Source: GCA-002050365 sp038235165 (GTDB taxonomy: Bacteria > Acidobacteriota > Blastocatellia > Pyrinomonadales > Pyrinomonadaceae). Taken from it: a stretch of 64,000 nt of DNA. A program made the translations under genes and the position numbers. Every line of letters begins with the position of its first letter. The stretch's first letter is position 1. The notes below the pieces were generated by a model. That model had not been told where the DNA came from and searched no databases. It saw only the letters and a list, made by a program, of their open reading frames with translations. The stretch is from positions 1 to 64,000 of the forward strand of contig JBBSUG010000005.1 in NCBI GenBank assembly GCA_038235165.1. The letters are read 5' to 3'. This document shows positions 19,329 through 28,868 of the stretch, in pieces.

Positions 19329-19402
19329 GCACCCGTAGCTCAGCTGGATAGAGTACTTGACTACGAATCAAGGAGTCGCATGTTCGAATCATGCCGGGTG
19401 CA
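19329..19402 (+). tRNA. tRNA-Arg (ACG)
   Basis: Acceptor stem GCACCCG/CGGGTGC plus discriminator A. The anticodon stem CTTGA/TCAAG holds the loop CTACGAA, giving anticodon ACG. The T arm has TTCGAAT. CCA is not encoded, unlike in the tRNA-Pro gene of this window. Confidence 0.95.
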
Positions 19403-19428
19403 TTTCATAATATTTTCCGAAATCGAAG

Positions 19429-19468
19429 ACCAGTGAGAATTTTAATCAGTTCTCACTGGTTTTTTTAT
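19429..19468 (+). terminator. Rho-independent terminator after tRNA-Arg
   Basis: 11-bp perfect stem ACCAGTGAGAA/TTCTCACTGGT with a 10-nt loop and a T7 run. Confidence 0.85.
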
Positions 19469-19625
19469 TTTGTGTATTTAGTGATTCTCTATTCTATATT
19501 TATTGGTGCAAAGAACAAAAAGACATTGAACGGCGAAAAAAAAATCCTATAAAAAATAGCGAAAGAAGAAAAGGTGTTTGAGTTTATCAGTTCAACGACC
19601 AATAATCGTTTGTTTGATTGAAGGC

Positions 19626-19938
19626 TTAATTTTGAAATGCCTTTTCGCCGATGTTAAAATCGGAAATGATAAATCTGGGTTTTCCAAATGTCTCGTCGAG
19701 TTTCCCATCAGACGAGTATCGTCCAACTACAAATCTGGTTTCGGTCGGGTCTTTGAGACTAATCGCATAGTCAGCCGCCAGAATTTTCCCGTCTGTTTGA
19801 AGCATTAAAGGCGTAATATTTGATTGATAAAATTTCGGAAAGTAAATCAATTTGTCCCGTTTGACGGCAAGCTGAAGCGAGAGTCAGGATCAATGCGGGC
19901 AGCAATAGAAATATCCCGGCAGTTCTTTTCAGTTTCAT
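19626..19938 (-). pseudogene. Remnant of a delta-60 (DUF5122) repeat protein
   Basis: A minus-strand ATG at 19938 opens a signal-peptide-like stretch (MKLKRTAGIFLLLPALILTL) that runs out of frame. The following frame gives MLQTDGKILAAD and RFVVGRYSSDGKLDETFG, the core of one DUF5122/delta-60 beta-propeller repeat, then stops. Intact family members carry many such repeats, so this is a frameshifted and truncated copy of about 100 codons. Confidence 0.6.
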
Positions 19939-20236
19939 AATGCTGTTTAGGTAAAATCGCAGATTGACGAAATTATGGTTGAAATTATTTATTTAACAAA
20001 CAAATACACAGCCCTGCTTCAAATTTCAGCTCTTCAAGGATAAGAATTAGAGCAGGACTGTTACCTGAACTTTTTTCTTTTGCAAGATCAAAACCAACTT
20101 TGCGTTCAACTAATTGATGGTATTATCTTGCATAAAACGCATCTGGTTTGCCGCCGCAATGTGGATTATGATGAGAGCGCGACACAACCATTTTCCGGCT
20201 CGGACGCTCAAACCCCGTTACGTGAGGATTTAGTTT

Positions 20237-23200
20237 ATGATGAAACAATTGATTTCAAGTGTGTTGGTTTTAACAATTTATCTCGGTGCGATTGCGCCGT
20301 TCTCGCTCAGGGCGCAGGCGGTTCGCGGAAAGTCGGCGCAGACAAATATGAATCAAACAAAGAACGGACTGCAATTTCGGCTTTCCCAAGGTGCGGAAGG
20401 CGCGGAAGCGCGACAGGTTACGCCGCCCGCCAAAACCGATCCGCTCTCGGTCGGTGAAACGTCGGATTTGTTGAAACGTATTCCGCCGATCAAAGAACAA
20501 ACCGACGATAAAACCGATTTTGCGAAACGGATGGGAAGTTTGCCTCCGCCGAAAACGGGCAAACAAATTCCCGTAAAATTTCCGTCCGACGAACAGCGCG
20601 GCACACCGAAGATTTCCAACAATCAAAATTTAGAAGTTTTGCGATTTTCGCCCGAAGGTGCGGTCAAACTCGCGCCGGATTTGTCGGTTACATTTTCACA
20701 GCCGATGATCGCCGTCACTTCGCAGGAACAAGCCGCACAGACAGTTCCGGTTGAAGTTTCGTCTTTGCCGGAAGGAAATTGGCGTTGGCTCGGAACGAAA
20801 ACTTTGATGTTCGACACCAAAACGCGCTTTCCGATGGCGACGAAATTCACCGCACGAATTCCCGCCGGAACGAAATCAATCAATGGACAAACTTTGAATA
20901 AAGATGTCGTTTGGACATTTACGACACCGCCGCCGAAAGTCGAAACGATGATTCCATCAAACAATCAGACGACACGACGCGACGCGCTGATGTTTGTTTC
21001 GTTTGACCAGCAAATCAATCCGAACGAAGTTATCAAAACGATTTCCGTTGCTTCAAACGGCAGAAAAATTTCGATTCGCCTTGCCACAGAAGATGAAATC
21101 AGCAAAAACGAAAGTATTTCTTACTATGTAAAACAAGCGCAGCCGAATCGCTGGCTGGCTTTTCGCGCAGTGAATTCCGACGGTTTAATCGAAAATGCGT
21201 TGCCTGCCGATTCACAAATTACGGTGACGATTCAAAAAGGAACGCCGTCTGCCGAAGGACCTTTGACGACGACCGAAGCGCAGAGTTTTTCGTTTAAAAC
21301 TTACGGCGCAATGAAGTTTGTCAAAAGTTTTTGCGGTTACAATCAGAGCGAAACGACTTGTGCGCCTTATGACAGTTGGCGTTTGGAGTTTTCAAATCCG
21401 ATTGATACGGAAAGTTTTGATAAATCGCAGGTAAAAATCGAGCCGAATATTGAAAATTTAAATATTTATCCGAGCGGCAATTCGATAATAATTGACGGCT
21501 TAAAACCGGCGCGAAAGACTTTCACCGTAACAGTCAGCGGCGCGTTGAAAGACGATTTTGGGCAAACGCTCGGACAAGACGTAAAAACAGTTTTCAAAAC
21601 CGGCGCGATGCCGCAGTCTTTATATTCGCAGGGCGGAAATTTTGTCGTGCTTGACCCGAATTCAAAACCGGCGTTTTCGGTTTATTCGACAAATTTCAAG
21701 CAGTTAAAGGTAAGAATCTACAAAGTTCAGCCGAATGATTGGACGCAGTTTCAGGAATATGTCAGGCGCATAAATTATGATGACAAAGTTAAAAAGCCAA
21801 CGATTCCGAGCAATTTGGTTTCCGAAAAAACGGTTTCGCTAAAAAATCAGCCGGACGAATTGATTGAAACGCGACTTGATTTGACAGAATTTTTAGACGG
21901 CAATTTCGGCAATTTGATTTTAGATGTCGAGCCCGTCGAAGATTCGAGCAAAACTGTTGAAGTCCGCGCTTACAATCGCCGCGTTTTCGCGTGGGCGGAA
22001 GCGACGAATATCGGGCTTGATGCTTTTGTTGATAATCAGGAACTCGTCGGTTTTGCGACGGATTTGAAAACCGGCAAACCATTGAGCGACGTTGATTTGA
22101 CGATTTATCCGAATGGCGGCGCGGCGCAAGTTCAAAGTTCAAAGTTCAAAGTTCAAAGTTCGGAAGTTGAAAATCAAAGCACCGTTTCGAGTTGGTGGAA
22201 TTGGGCGATGAGTTTTGTCGCGCCGGAAAATCCGGTTGATTCGGAGAAATTTGCCGAAATCGAAACAATCGAAGCAGCGCAGACGAATCAGACGGGTGCG
22301 AATGGAATTTTGCGTCTGTCTTTGCCGAAAAATCAGGCGAAACAGCAGAATATTTTGATTGCAAAACGCGGAAAAGATGTCGCGTTTTTGCCGGAAAATA
22401 CCGATTATTATTATCAACAGCAGGGAAATTGGTTTCAGAAACCGCAAAATGATTCGCTGCGCTGGTTTGTTTTTACCGACCGCAATATGTATCGCCCGAA
22501 GGAAGAAGTCGCGGTCAAAGGTTATATTCGCGTTTTTCAAGGCGGTAAATTGGGCGACATCGCGCAAATCGGCGACAAAGCGAGCGGTTTGAATTACAAA
22601 ATTTACGATTCGCGCGGCAACGAAATCGGCAATGGAACAACAAATCTAAATGCTTTCGGCGCGTTTGATTTCAAGTTTAAACTGCCCGACAACGCCAATC
22701 TCGGTTATTCGCGCATCGAACTTTCGACGAACAGCAGTTTAGAAGGAAAACAAACGCAGGAAGGTTTTCAGATTCAGGAATTTCGACGACCGGAATTTGA
22801 AGTTACGGCAAAAGCGGAAACCGAAGCACCGTTTTTCGTAAAAGGTTCGGCAAACGTCGCCGTCGAAGCGAAATATTACGCGGGCGGCAGTTTGGCGAAC
22901 GCCGATGTTAATTGGACGGTAACTTCTACACCGACGAATTACACGCCGCCGAACCGCGACGATTACACATTCGGAACTTGGATTCCGTGGTGGCGTTCTT
23001 ACAACGGAAATTACAACGAAACGACAACCGAAAATTTCAAAGGCGTAACCGACGCAAGCGGCAAGCACGTTTTGAAGATTGATTTTGAATTGGCAAATCC
23101 GCCGCGCCCGTATAATGTTTCGGCTTCGGCTTCGGTGCAGGACGTTAATCGGCAGACATTTGCGGGCGCGACAAATTTGCTCGTACATCCGTCGTCGCTT

Positions 23201-26200
23201 TATGTGGGCATCAAAACGCCGCGAAATTTTGTGCGAAAAGGCGAAAATATTGTTGTCGAATCAATCGTTACCGATATTGACGGCAATCTTTTCGCCAACC
23301 GTGATCTCAACATCAAAGCCGAATTGAAAGATTGGCGTTTTGACAAAGGCGAATGGAAAGAAGTTGCGATTGACGAGCAGAATTGTCAAATAAAATCCGC
23401 CGACAAAGCAAACAAATGCACATTTACGGCGAAACAAGGCGGACGTTACACAATTACGGCGCGTGTTTTGGATGATAGAGAACTCCCGAATGAAAGCGAA
23501 TTGACGGTTTGGATTCCGGGCGGACAAACCGAGCCGAAACGCACTGTCGAACAGGAAGAAGCGCAGATTATTCCCGACAAAAAAGATTATGCGGCGGGAG
23601 ATGTCGCGGAACTGCTGGTGATTTCGCCGTTTCCGAATGCCGAAGGCGTTCTGACTTTGCGGCGCGACGGAATCGTTAAAACCGAGCGTTTTTCGATGAA
23701 GGAAACTTCGACGATTTTGCGGATTCCGCTCGAAGAAAAATATCTGCCGAATATTTACGCGCAAATTGATTTGACGGGCGCAACTGTCCGCACCAACGAC
23801 AAAGGAGAAGTTGACGAAAAATTGGCGAAACGTCCGGCTTTTGCGACGGGCGCGATAAATCTTTCGATTTCAACCGATTCACGCAAATTAAATGTTTCCG
23901 CCGATCCGCTTGAAAAAACTCTTGCGCCCGGCGACGCGACAAAAGTTGCGGTTACGGTCAAAGACAACGCCGGCAAACCCGTCGCCGATTCGGAAGTCGC
24001 CGTTGTCATTGTTGACGAATCAATTTTGGCACTGTCGAATTACGATATTTCAAATCCGCTCGGCACTTTTTACACCGAACGCGAAGAAGGCGTAACCGAT
24101 TATCATTCGCGGAAAGATGTCGTTTTGGGAAATCCTGAAGATGTTAATCAATTATCGATGAATAAAAGAGAAACTGCGCCAAGTTTTGGATTGTATGAAA
24201 TTTCAACATCCGCCAGTGTTGTTGGAAATGCTAAAATGAGATCATCTGCTGACTCGCGTAATTCGACACCAACAATTGGAGAATCGCAACCACAAATAAA
24301 TCTCCGCCAAAACTTCGACGCGCTTGCGGTTTTCGCGCCGAATGTCAAAACCGATGCGAACGGCAAAGCGACGGTTGATGTCAAACTGCCCGACAATCTG
24401 ACGCGCTATCGCGTGATGGCGGTGGCGGTTACAAAAGCGAAATCGTTCGGCAAAGGTGAATCGAATATCACGGCGCGACAGCCTTTGATGGTGCGTCCGT
24501 CTGCGCCGCGCTTTATGAATTTCGGCGACAAAGTTGAACTTCCGGTTGTCGTTCAAAATCAAACCGACAAAGATTTGACGGTTGATGTCGCAATTCGTGC
24601 GACGAATGCCGAATTGATCGGCGAAAACGGCAAGCGTGTTTTGATAAAAGCTAATGACCGCGCCGAAGTTCGTTTTCCGGTTTCGGCGGACAAAGCTGGA
24701 ACGGCGCGTTTCCAATTCGCCGCAACTTCGGGCAATTTTTCCGACGCGGCGGAAATTGAACTGCCCGTTTGGACTCCTGCAACGAGCGAAGCGTTTGCGA
24801 CTTACGGCACAACCGACGAAAACGGCGCGATTGTCCAGCCGATTCAAGCTCCAAACGACGTTTATCCGCAATTCGGCGGTTTGGAAGTTACGACTTCATC
24901 AACGCAATTGCAGGAATTGACCGATGCGTTTATTTATCTGCAAACTTATCCGTTTGAATGCACCGAACAAGTCGCCTCGCGGATGATTTCGATTGCCGCT
25001 TTGCAGGACGTTTTGAAAGCGTTCAAGGCAAAGGAATTGCCAAGTGATGCGGATTTAAAAGCGCGTTTTGCCAAAGATGTCGAGATTTTGCAATCGCGCC
25101 AGAACGACAACGGCTATTTCGGAATGTGGAAAAAAGACGGCGAGCGTTACAAATTCCCGTTTGTAACCGTTCACGCCGCGCACGCTTTGGTTTTGGCAAA
25201 GGCGAAAGGCTATCAAGTTCCCGAAGAAATGTTGACGAAGGTTAAGCCGTATTTGAAAAACATCGAATCGCATTATGAAGAATATTATCCGCAGCAAGTT
25301 CGTTGGACGATTTCGGCTTACGCGCTCTATGTCCGCGATTTGATGAATGACAAAGACGCGGCAAAAGCCAAGAAATTATTGGCGGAAGCCACAATTGAAA
25401 AAATGCCGTTTGAAGCGTTGGGCTGGATTATGTCGGTTTTGGCGGATGATAAAGATTCTGCATCGGAAGTCGAAAATATCAAACGATTTTTGATGAACCG
25501 CACAACCGAAACGGCGGCAGCCGCAAATTTCGTTACCGATTACGGCGATAATGCGTGGCTGATTATGTATTCAAACCGCCGCGCCGACGGTGTTTTGCTC
25601 GAAGCACTTTTGAAAGCCGATCCGAATAATGATTTGATTCCCAAATTAGTTCGCGGACTTCTTGATCATCGAACAAAAGGACGTTGGGCAAACACGCAGG
25701 AAAATGTCTTTATTTTATTGGCTTTGGATAAATATTTTGAAACTTACGAAAAAGTTACGCCCGATTTCGTGACGAAAGTTTGGCTCGGACAAACTTACGC
25801 GGGAGAACAAACCTTCAAAGGTCGTTCGGTTGATTCAAATCTTTTGAATATTCCGATGAATTATCTGCTCGAACAAAGCGGAACGCCGAATCTGATTTTA
25901 GATAAACAAGGCGCGGGACGGCTTTACTATCGCATTGGTCTGAAATACGCGCCGAAAAATCTGAATCTCGCTCCCGCCGATTACGGTTTTACGGTATTGA
26001 GGAAATACGAAGCGATAGACAACGCTGACGATGTGAAACAAAACACCGACGGAACTTGGACATTCAAATCCGGCGCAAGAGTTCGCGTCCGTCTGACGAT
26101 GGTTGCACAGGCGCGGCGTTATCACGTCGCTTTGGTTGATCCGCTTCCCGCAGGTTTGGAAATTCTAAATCCCGATTTAGCCGTTACCGAAGTCGTTCCG

Positions 26201-26476
26201 CAAGATAATGAAAACAAATCCGTTATCGAATACGGCTCACAAAGTTACGGGCGCGGCTTTTACAATTGGCGCGGTCAGTGGTTTGAACACCAAAACTTTC
26301 GTGACGAACGCGCTGAAGCCTTTAGTTCATTACTTTGGGAAGGCGTTTATAATTATTCTTATGTTGCGAGAGCGACCACGCCCGGACAATTCGTCGTGCC
26401 GCCCGCGAAAGCCGAAGAGATGTATCATCCCGAAACCTTCGGTCGAACGGGAACGGATTTCGTGAATGTGGAATAA
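20237..26476 (+). CDS. Alpha-2-macroglobulin family protein
   Basis: 2079 residues, a giant periplasmic or surface protein that traps proteases by conformational change. A signal peptide (ends near LRAQA) precedes Ig-like/MG domains (about 130-600) and a macroglobulin core. The thioester motif is intact: PFECTEQ with Cys1575 and Gln1578. The complement-like helical domain follows (NDNGYFGMWKKDGERYKFPF) and the receptor-type C-terminus ends FGRTGTDFVNVE. GAGGA is 8 bp before the ATG. Bacterial homologues are often paired with penicillin-binding protein 1C; none is seen here. A tandem 7-bp repeat encodes residues about 631-643. A degenerate second copy of its 3' end lies at 33917-34093. Confidence 0.93.
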   Translation: MMKQLISSVLVLTIYLGAIAPFSLRAQAVRGKSAQTNMNQTKNGLQFRLSQGAEGAEARQVTPPAKTDPLSVGETSDLLKRIPPIKEQTDDKTDFAKRMGSLPPPKTGKQIPVKFPSDEQRGTPKISNNQNLEVLRFSPEGAVKLAPDLSVTFSQPMIAVTSQEQAAQTVPVEVSSLPEGNWRWLGTKTLMFDTKTRFPMATKFTARIPAGTKSINGQTLNKDVVWTFTTPPPKVETMIPSNNQTTRRDALMFVSFDQQINPNEVIKTISVASNGRKISIRLATEDEISKNESISYYVKQAQPNRWLAFRAVNSDGLIENALPADSQITVTIQKGTPSAEGPLTTTEAQSFSFKTYGAMKFVKSFCGYNQSETTCAPYDSWRLEFSNPIDTESFDKSQVKIEPNIENLNIYPSGNSIIIDGLKPARKTFTVTVSGALKDDFGQTLGQDVKTVFKTGAMPQSLYSQGGNFVVLDPNSKPAFSVYSTNFKQLKVRIYKVQPNDWTQFQEYVRRINYDDKVKKPTIPSNLVSEKTVSLKNQPDELIETRLDLTEFLDGNFGNLILDVEPVEDSSKTVEVRAYNRRVFAWAEATNIGLDAFVDNQELVGFATDLKTGKPLSDVDLTIYPNGGAAQVQSSKFKVQSSEVENQSTVSSWWNWAMSFVAPENPVDSEKFAEIETIEAAQTNQTGANGILRLSLPKNQAKQQNILIAKRGKDVAFLPENTDYYYQQQGNWFQKPQNDSLRWFVFTDRNMYRPKEEVAVKGYIRVFQGGKLGDIAQIGDKASGLNYKIYDSRGNEIGNGTTNLNAFGAFDFKFKLPDNANLGYSRIELSTNSSLEGKQTQEGFQIQEFRRPEFEVTAKAETEAPFFVKGSANVAVEAKYYAGGSLANADVNWTVTSTPTNYTPPNRDDYTFGTWIPWWRSYNGNYNETTTENFKGVTDASGKHVLKIDFELANPPRPYNVSASASVQDVNRQTFAGATNLLVHPSSLYVGIKTPRNFVRKGENIVVESIVTDIDGNLFANRDLNIKAELKDWRFDKGEWKEVAIDEQNCQIKSADKANKCTFTAKQGGRYTITARVLDDRELPNESELTVWIPGGQTEPKRTVEQEEAQIIPDKKDYAAGDVAELLVISPFPNAEGVLTLRRDGIVKTERFSMKETSTILRIPLEEKYLPNIYAQIDLTGATVRTNDKGEVDEKLAKRPAFATGAINLSISTDSRKLNVSADPLEKTLAPGDATKVAVTVKDNAGKPVADSEVAVVIVDESILALSNYDISNPLGTFYTEREEGVTDYHSRKDVVLGNPEDVNQLSMNKRETAPSFGLYEISTSASVVGNAKMRSSADSRNSTPTIGESQPQINLRQNFDALAVFAPNVKTDANGKATVDVKLPDNLTRYRVMAVAVTKAKSFGKGESNITARQPLMVRPSAPRFMNFGDKVELPVVVQNQTDKDLTVDVAIRATNAELIGENGKRVLIKANDRAEVRFPVSADKAGTARFQFAATSGNFSDAAEIELPVWTPATSEAFATYGTTDENGAIVQPIQAPNDVYPQFGGLEVTTSSTQLQELTDAFIYLQTYPFECTEQVASRMISIAALQDVLKAFKAKELPSDADLKARFAKDVEILQSRQNDNGYFGMWKKDGERYKFPFVTVHAAHALVLAKAKGYQVPEEMLTKVKPYLKNIESHYEEYYPQQVRWTISAYALYVRDLMNDKDAAKAKKLLAEATIEKMPFEALGWIMSVLADDKDSASEVENIKRFLMNRTTETAAAANFVTDYGDNAWLIMYSNRRADGVLLEALLKADPNNDLIPKLVRGLLDHRTKGRWANTQENVFILLALDKYFETYEKVTPDFVTKVWLGQTYAGEQTFKGRSVDSNLLNIPMNYLLEQSGTPNLILDKQGAGRLYYRIGLKYAPKNLNLAPADYGFTVLRKYEAIDNADDVKQNTDGTWTFKSGARVRVRLTMVAQARRYHVALVDPLPAGLEILNPDLAVTEVVPQDNENKSVIEYGSQSYGRGFYNWRGQWFEHQNFRDERAEAFSSLLWEGVYNYSYVARATTPGQFVVPPAKAEEMYHPETFGRTGTDFVNVE
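22130..22161 (+). repeat. In-frame 7-bp tandem repeat inside the macroglobulin gene
   Basis: GTTCAAA repeated four times plus a partial unit. Three units make 21 bp, so the peptide repeats as VQSSKFK. It lies in a linker after the DLTIYPNGG strand. Confidence 0.85.
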
Positions 26477-26598
26477 GAAATTTTAGCCGCAGATTTGCGC
26501 GGATGAACACGAGATAAAGAAAAGATAGGAATTTTATGTGTTTAGTCTTATCTTCTTTTCATCTGAGTTTATCTGTGAGGATCTGTGATAAATTTCTT
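26475..26598. repeat. Imperfect 120-bp palindrome
   Basis: AAGAAATTT...CGCAGATTTGCGCGGATGAA and its inverted, diverged copy (ATCTGTGAGGATCTGTGATA...AAATTTCTT) meet around a short centre. It resembles the dispersed GATCTGCG-type intergenic palindromes of many bacteria. It begins at the macroglobulin stop codon and may act as a terminator for it. Confidence 0.5.
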
Positions 26599-26652
26599 GC
26601 TCTTACTAATTGTGAATAAAGCCTATGCTAAATATTTTTATGCGGTAATTCT

Positions 26653-28107
26653 TTAATTCAAACGCATTTTCGCCAATAATTCACGAAAGCGTGGCTCGTT
26701 TCTGATGTTCTCAAAACGTGGTTCGACGGAAACCCAAAGCATTCTTTGTTCGTGGACTTCATAACATTTTTCGAGCGCGGTAACCGCTTCTTCGGTGTGT
26801 CCGAGTTCAACGTAATTCATCGCCAATGAATATAAAGCCTTTTTGTCGGTGTGCGATTGGATTTCGAGTTTTTTCAGCATTTTGTCGGCTTTTTGCGGCT
26901 GTCCCGTTTTTGTGTATGCCGCCGCCAGCAGGGAAAACCACGCATAATTATGTTTTTTCGATCCTCCAAGTGCGATTTCGCCGTTTTCGATCACTTTGGC
27001 GTAATCGCCGGTGTGGTATTGAAATGTACTCAAAGCGCGTCGGGTGAACGGATTTTTGCTGTTGGTTTGCAGATGTTTTTCAGCCAATTTTAACCCTTCA
27101 TCGTATTGTCCGGCACTTTCGAGCAGCGGAAAATATCCGCTGATAATCCTTTCCGAAAACGGATCGAGCGCGACGGCTTTGTTTATTTCGGCGATGGCTT
27201 CGGAATGTCTGCCGATGCCCGCAAGCAGTTGCGAATAACGATAATGCGCCATTCCACTGTCGGGTTTGAGTTCGATTGCACGGTGTAAATCGGTTTCTGC
27301 GCCGCTCCAATCCCAATCCTTATTACGTTTTAACCAACCTCTGACCAGAAACGCTTCAAACAAATTATCGTCGAGCGCGAAGGCTTTTTCCGTCGCCGCT
27401 TTTGCTCCGACATAAAATTCAGGACTTTCGTTATTCGGCATCGAAACTGCTTTCGAGAGAAATGCTTCCGCAAGTCCGGTGTAAGCGAGCGCGGAAGTCG
27501 GGTCTAATGTAACCGCCTGCTGAAATTCGTCGAGAGCTTTTTGAGCGCGGTTATCAACGTCTTTATCGTCTAAAATCATTTTTCCGCGTTTATACGCCTG
27601 CAAAGATTCTTCCGCCTGTGATGAAATTTCCCGTATTTTTCCGCCGGAAGATTCGCTCTTCCACGCAAAAATGAAAACTCCCAAAAGCAAAATACTTGTA
27701 ATTGTTAAGGCTAAAAACACCGGACTTTTTTTTAATTTTTGAGTTTCGAGAATTGTTTGCGGTTCGGCAACAGAAACTTTTTCGTCTTTGCTGATTTGTT
27801 CGACATCTGCGACAAAACGATAACCCCGGCGTGGAACTGTCTGAATCAAATCCTTGTTTCCGAGCGTTTTTCTCAAAAGCGAGATCGTGTAGTTGATGTT
27901 GCTTTCTTCAACATAAGTATCTTTCCAGATAGTGTCGAGCAATTCATCACGCGAAACAGTTTCACCTTTTTTTTCGACCAGCAAAATTAAAGTTTCGAGT
28001 GCCTTGGGCGTAATTGAAACGAGTTTTCCGTCGCGCCGCAGAGTCGGGTTTTCCGCGTCGAGACGAAAATTTTCAAATTCATATAAATAGTTGAGTTTAT
28101 TAGACAT
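26653..28107 (-). CDS. CadC-like winged-helix/TPR transmembrane regulator
   Basis: 484 residues. An OmpR/PhoB-type winged helix is at 1-105 (ALETLILLVEKKGETVSRDE, SNINYTISLLRKTLGN, PRRGYRF). A linker and one transmembrane helix (about 128-150, VFLALTITSILLLGVFIFAW) follow. The extracytoplasmic domain has about seven TPR repeats. This ToxR/CadC arrangement has the DNA-binding head in the cytoplasm and the sensor outside. It faces the exported-protein cluster across 306 bp and is the obvious candidate to control it. This is inferred from position only. Confidence 0.88.
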   Translation of the reverse strand: MSNKLNYLYEFENFRLDAENPTLRRDGKLVSITPKALETLILLVEKKGETVSRDELLDTIWKDTYVEESNINYTISLLRKTLGNKDLIQTVPRRGYRFVADVEQISKDEKVSVAEPQTILETQKLKKSPVFLALTITSILLLGVFIFAWKSESSGGKIREISSQAEESLQAYKRGKMILDDKDVDNRAQKALDEFQQAVTLDPTSALAYTGLAEAFLSKAVSMPNNESPEFYVGAKAATEKAFALDDNLFEAFLVRGWLKRNKDWDWSGAETDLHRAIELKPDSGMAHYRYSQLLAGIGRHSEAIAEINKAVALDPFSERIISGYFPLLESAGQYDEGLKLAEKHLQTNSKNPFTRRALSTFQYHTGDYAKVIENGEIALGGSKKHNYAWFSLLAAAYTKTGQPQKADKMLKKLEIQSHTDKKALYSLAMNYVELGHTEEAVTALEKCYEVHEQRMLWVSVEPRFENIRNEPRFRELLAKMRLN

Positions 28108-28413
28108 TAGGTAAAACTTATAAAAACCTCACAAAAACCAAATGACTTATTTTCTTCAATGAAGATACAATTTTTAATGCGGCAAAGCAAAAAATCAGGA
28201 GAAAAAAATAATGCGATAAATCATCATTTTAATAAACAGATTTATTCTCATACTATTACATTTTTTTCATCGTCGGCACTCTGCAACCGGCGGCGTTTTC
28301 GGTTAATTCGATAGCAGACACTTCGGACGCAAATAGTGGCGACGGCGACCGATTGGACGACCAACGACACTTCAGGATTTTCCGGCAGCAAACTTTTAGT
28401 TAGCGAAGAAATT
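28108..28413. other. Divergent regulatory gap with gene debris
   Basis: 306 bp between the wHTH-TPR regulator and the first exported-protein gene. It contains a strong AGGAGA ribosome site followed by ATG-CGA-TAA (28211) and then the CSLREA-like debris described separately. No operator could be singled out. Confidence 0.5.
28211..28352 (+). pseudogene. Debris of a CSLREA-type exported protein
   Basis: After ATG-CGA-TAA a hydrophobic stretch in shifting frames leads to FSVNSIADTSDANSGDGD. This matches the consensus that opens CSLREA-motif exported proteins (roughly FTVNSTADTxDANPGDG). The match covers about 18 codons and then breaks down. A short remnant is more likely than a gene. Confidence 0.4.
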
Positions 28414-28821
28414 ATGAGCATAAAAACTCTAAAGATTTTTACGGCTGCTGCCGTATTAGTTTTTATCGGTTTGATTAATGTCAACGGTCAAACTTCGCCA
28501 AATGACGAAGACTTTAAAATACGTTGCGGCTGGTTTGAAAATCCGACACCGGCGAATTATTGGCTTTACGACCGCGATGACGAATGGATTTTCGGTGTGC
28601 AGGGCGGTTATCAATTGGATGATTTCGCGTTTCCGAAATTCAAAAAAGGGCAATGGGTCGAGGGACCGAACGGCAGTTACGGTCACGGTTGCGCGTGTTT
28701 TGAAGTGCGCGTTGACGCGGAAACGAAATACGTTTTGGAAGTCAGGAAATCATATTCAAAACCGCTTTCGGGGTGCCGCAAAGACAAGGCTTTGAAAAAG
28801 AAATGGGGTTTTGATCTTTAA
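28414..28821 (+). CDS. Exported DUF4087-like protein
   Basis: 135 residues from the ATG at 28414; an upstream in-frame GTG would put a non-signal segment first. The signal peptide MSIKTLKIFTAAAVLVFIGL ends near NVNGQ. The mature domain (RCGWFENPTPANYWLYDRDD, QGGYQ, WVEGPNGSYGHGCACFEV) matches DUF4087, a cysteine-containing domain of unknown function. Conserved cysteines in RCGW, HGCAC and SGC suggest disulfides. It is the first gene of the exported-protein run, 47 bp before the next gene. Confidence 0.75.
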   Translation: MSIKTLKIFTAAAVLVFIGLINVNGQTSPNDEDFKIRCGWFENPTPANYWLYDRDDEWIFGVQGGYQLDDFAFPKFKKGQWVEGPNGSYGHGCACFEVRVDAETKYVLEVRKSYSKPLSGCRKDKALKKKWGFDL

Positions 28822-28868
28822 TAAAAAGCGTCGAAAACGCGGATCGGATTCGCATCGGGAGAAAAATT

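Noticed and set aside
19329..19402. tRNA-Arg as attachment site of a genomic island
   Set aside because: No repeated tRNA 3' end and no integrase in the window; the tRNA is followed by its own terminator.
20080..20457. Plus-strand 125-codon frame overlapping the macroglobulin start
   Set aside because: Overlaps the signal-peptide region in another frame and has no ribosome site or motif.
22130..22161. Short regular repeats that might look like a CRISPR array
   Set aside because: Units are 7-9 bp with no spacers, partly within coding sequence; no cas gene is present.
22139..24871. Long antisense frames (up to 209 codons) opposite the macroglobulin gene
   Set aside because: They mirror the codon bias of the real gene, are Arg/Phe-rich, lack ribosome sites and show no family motif.
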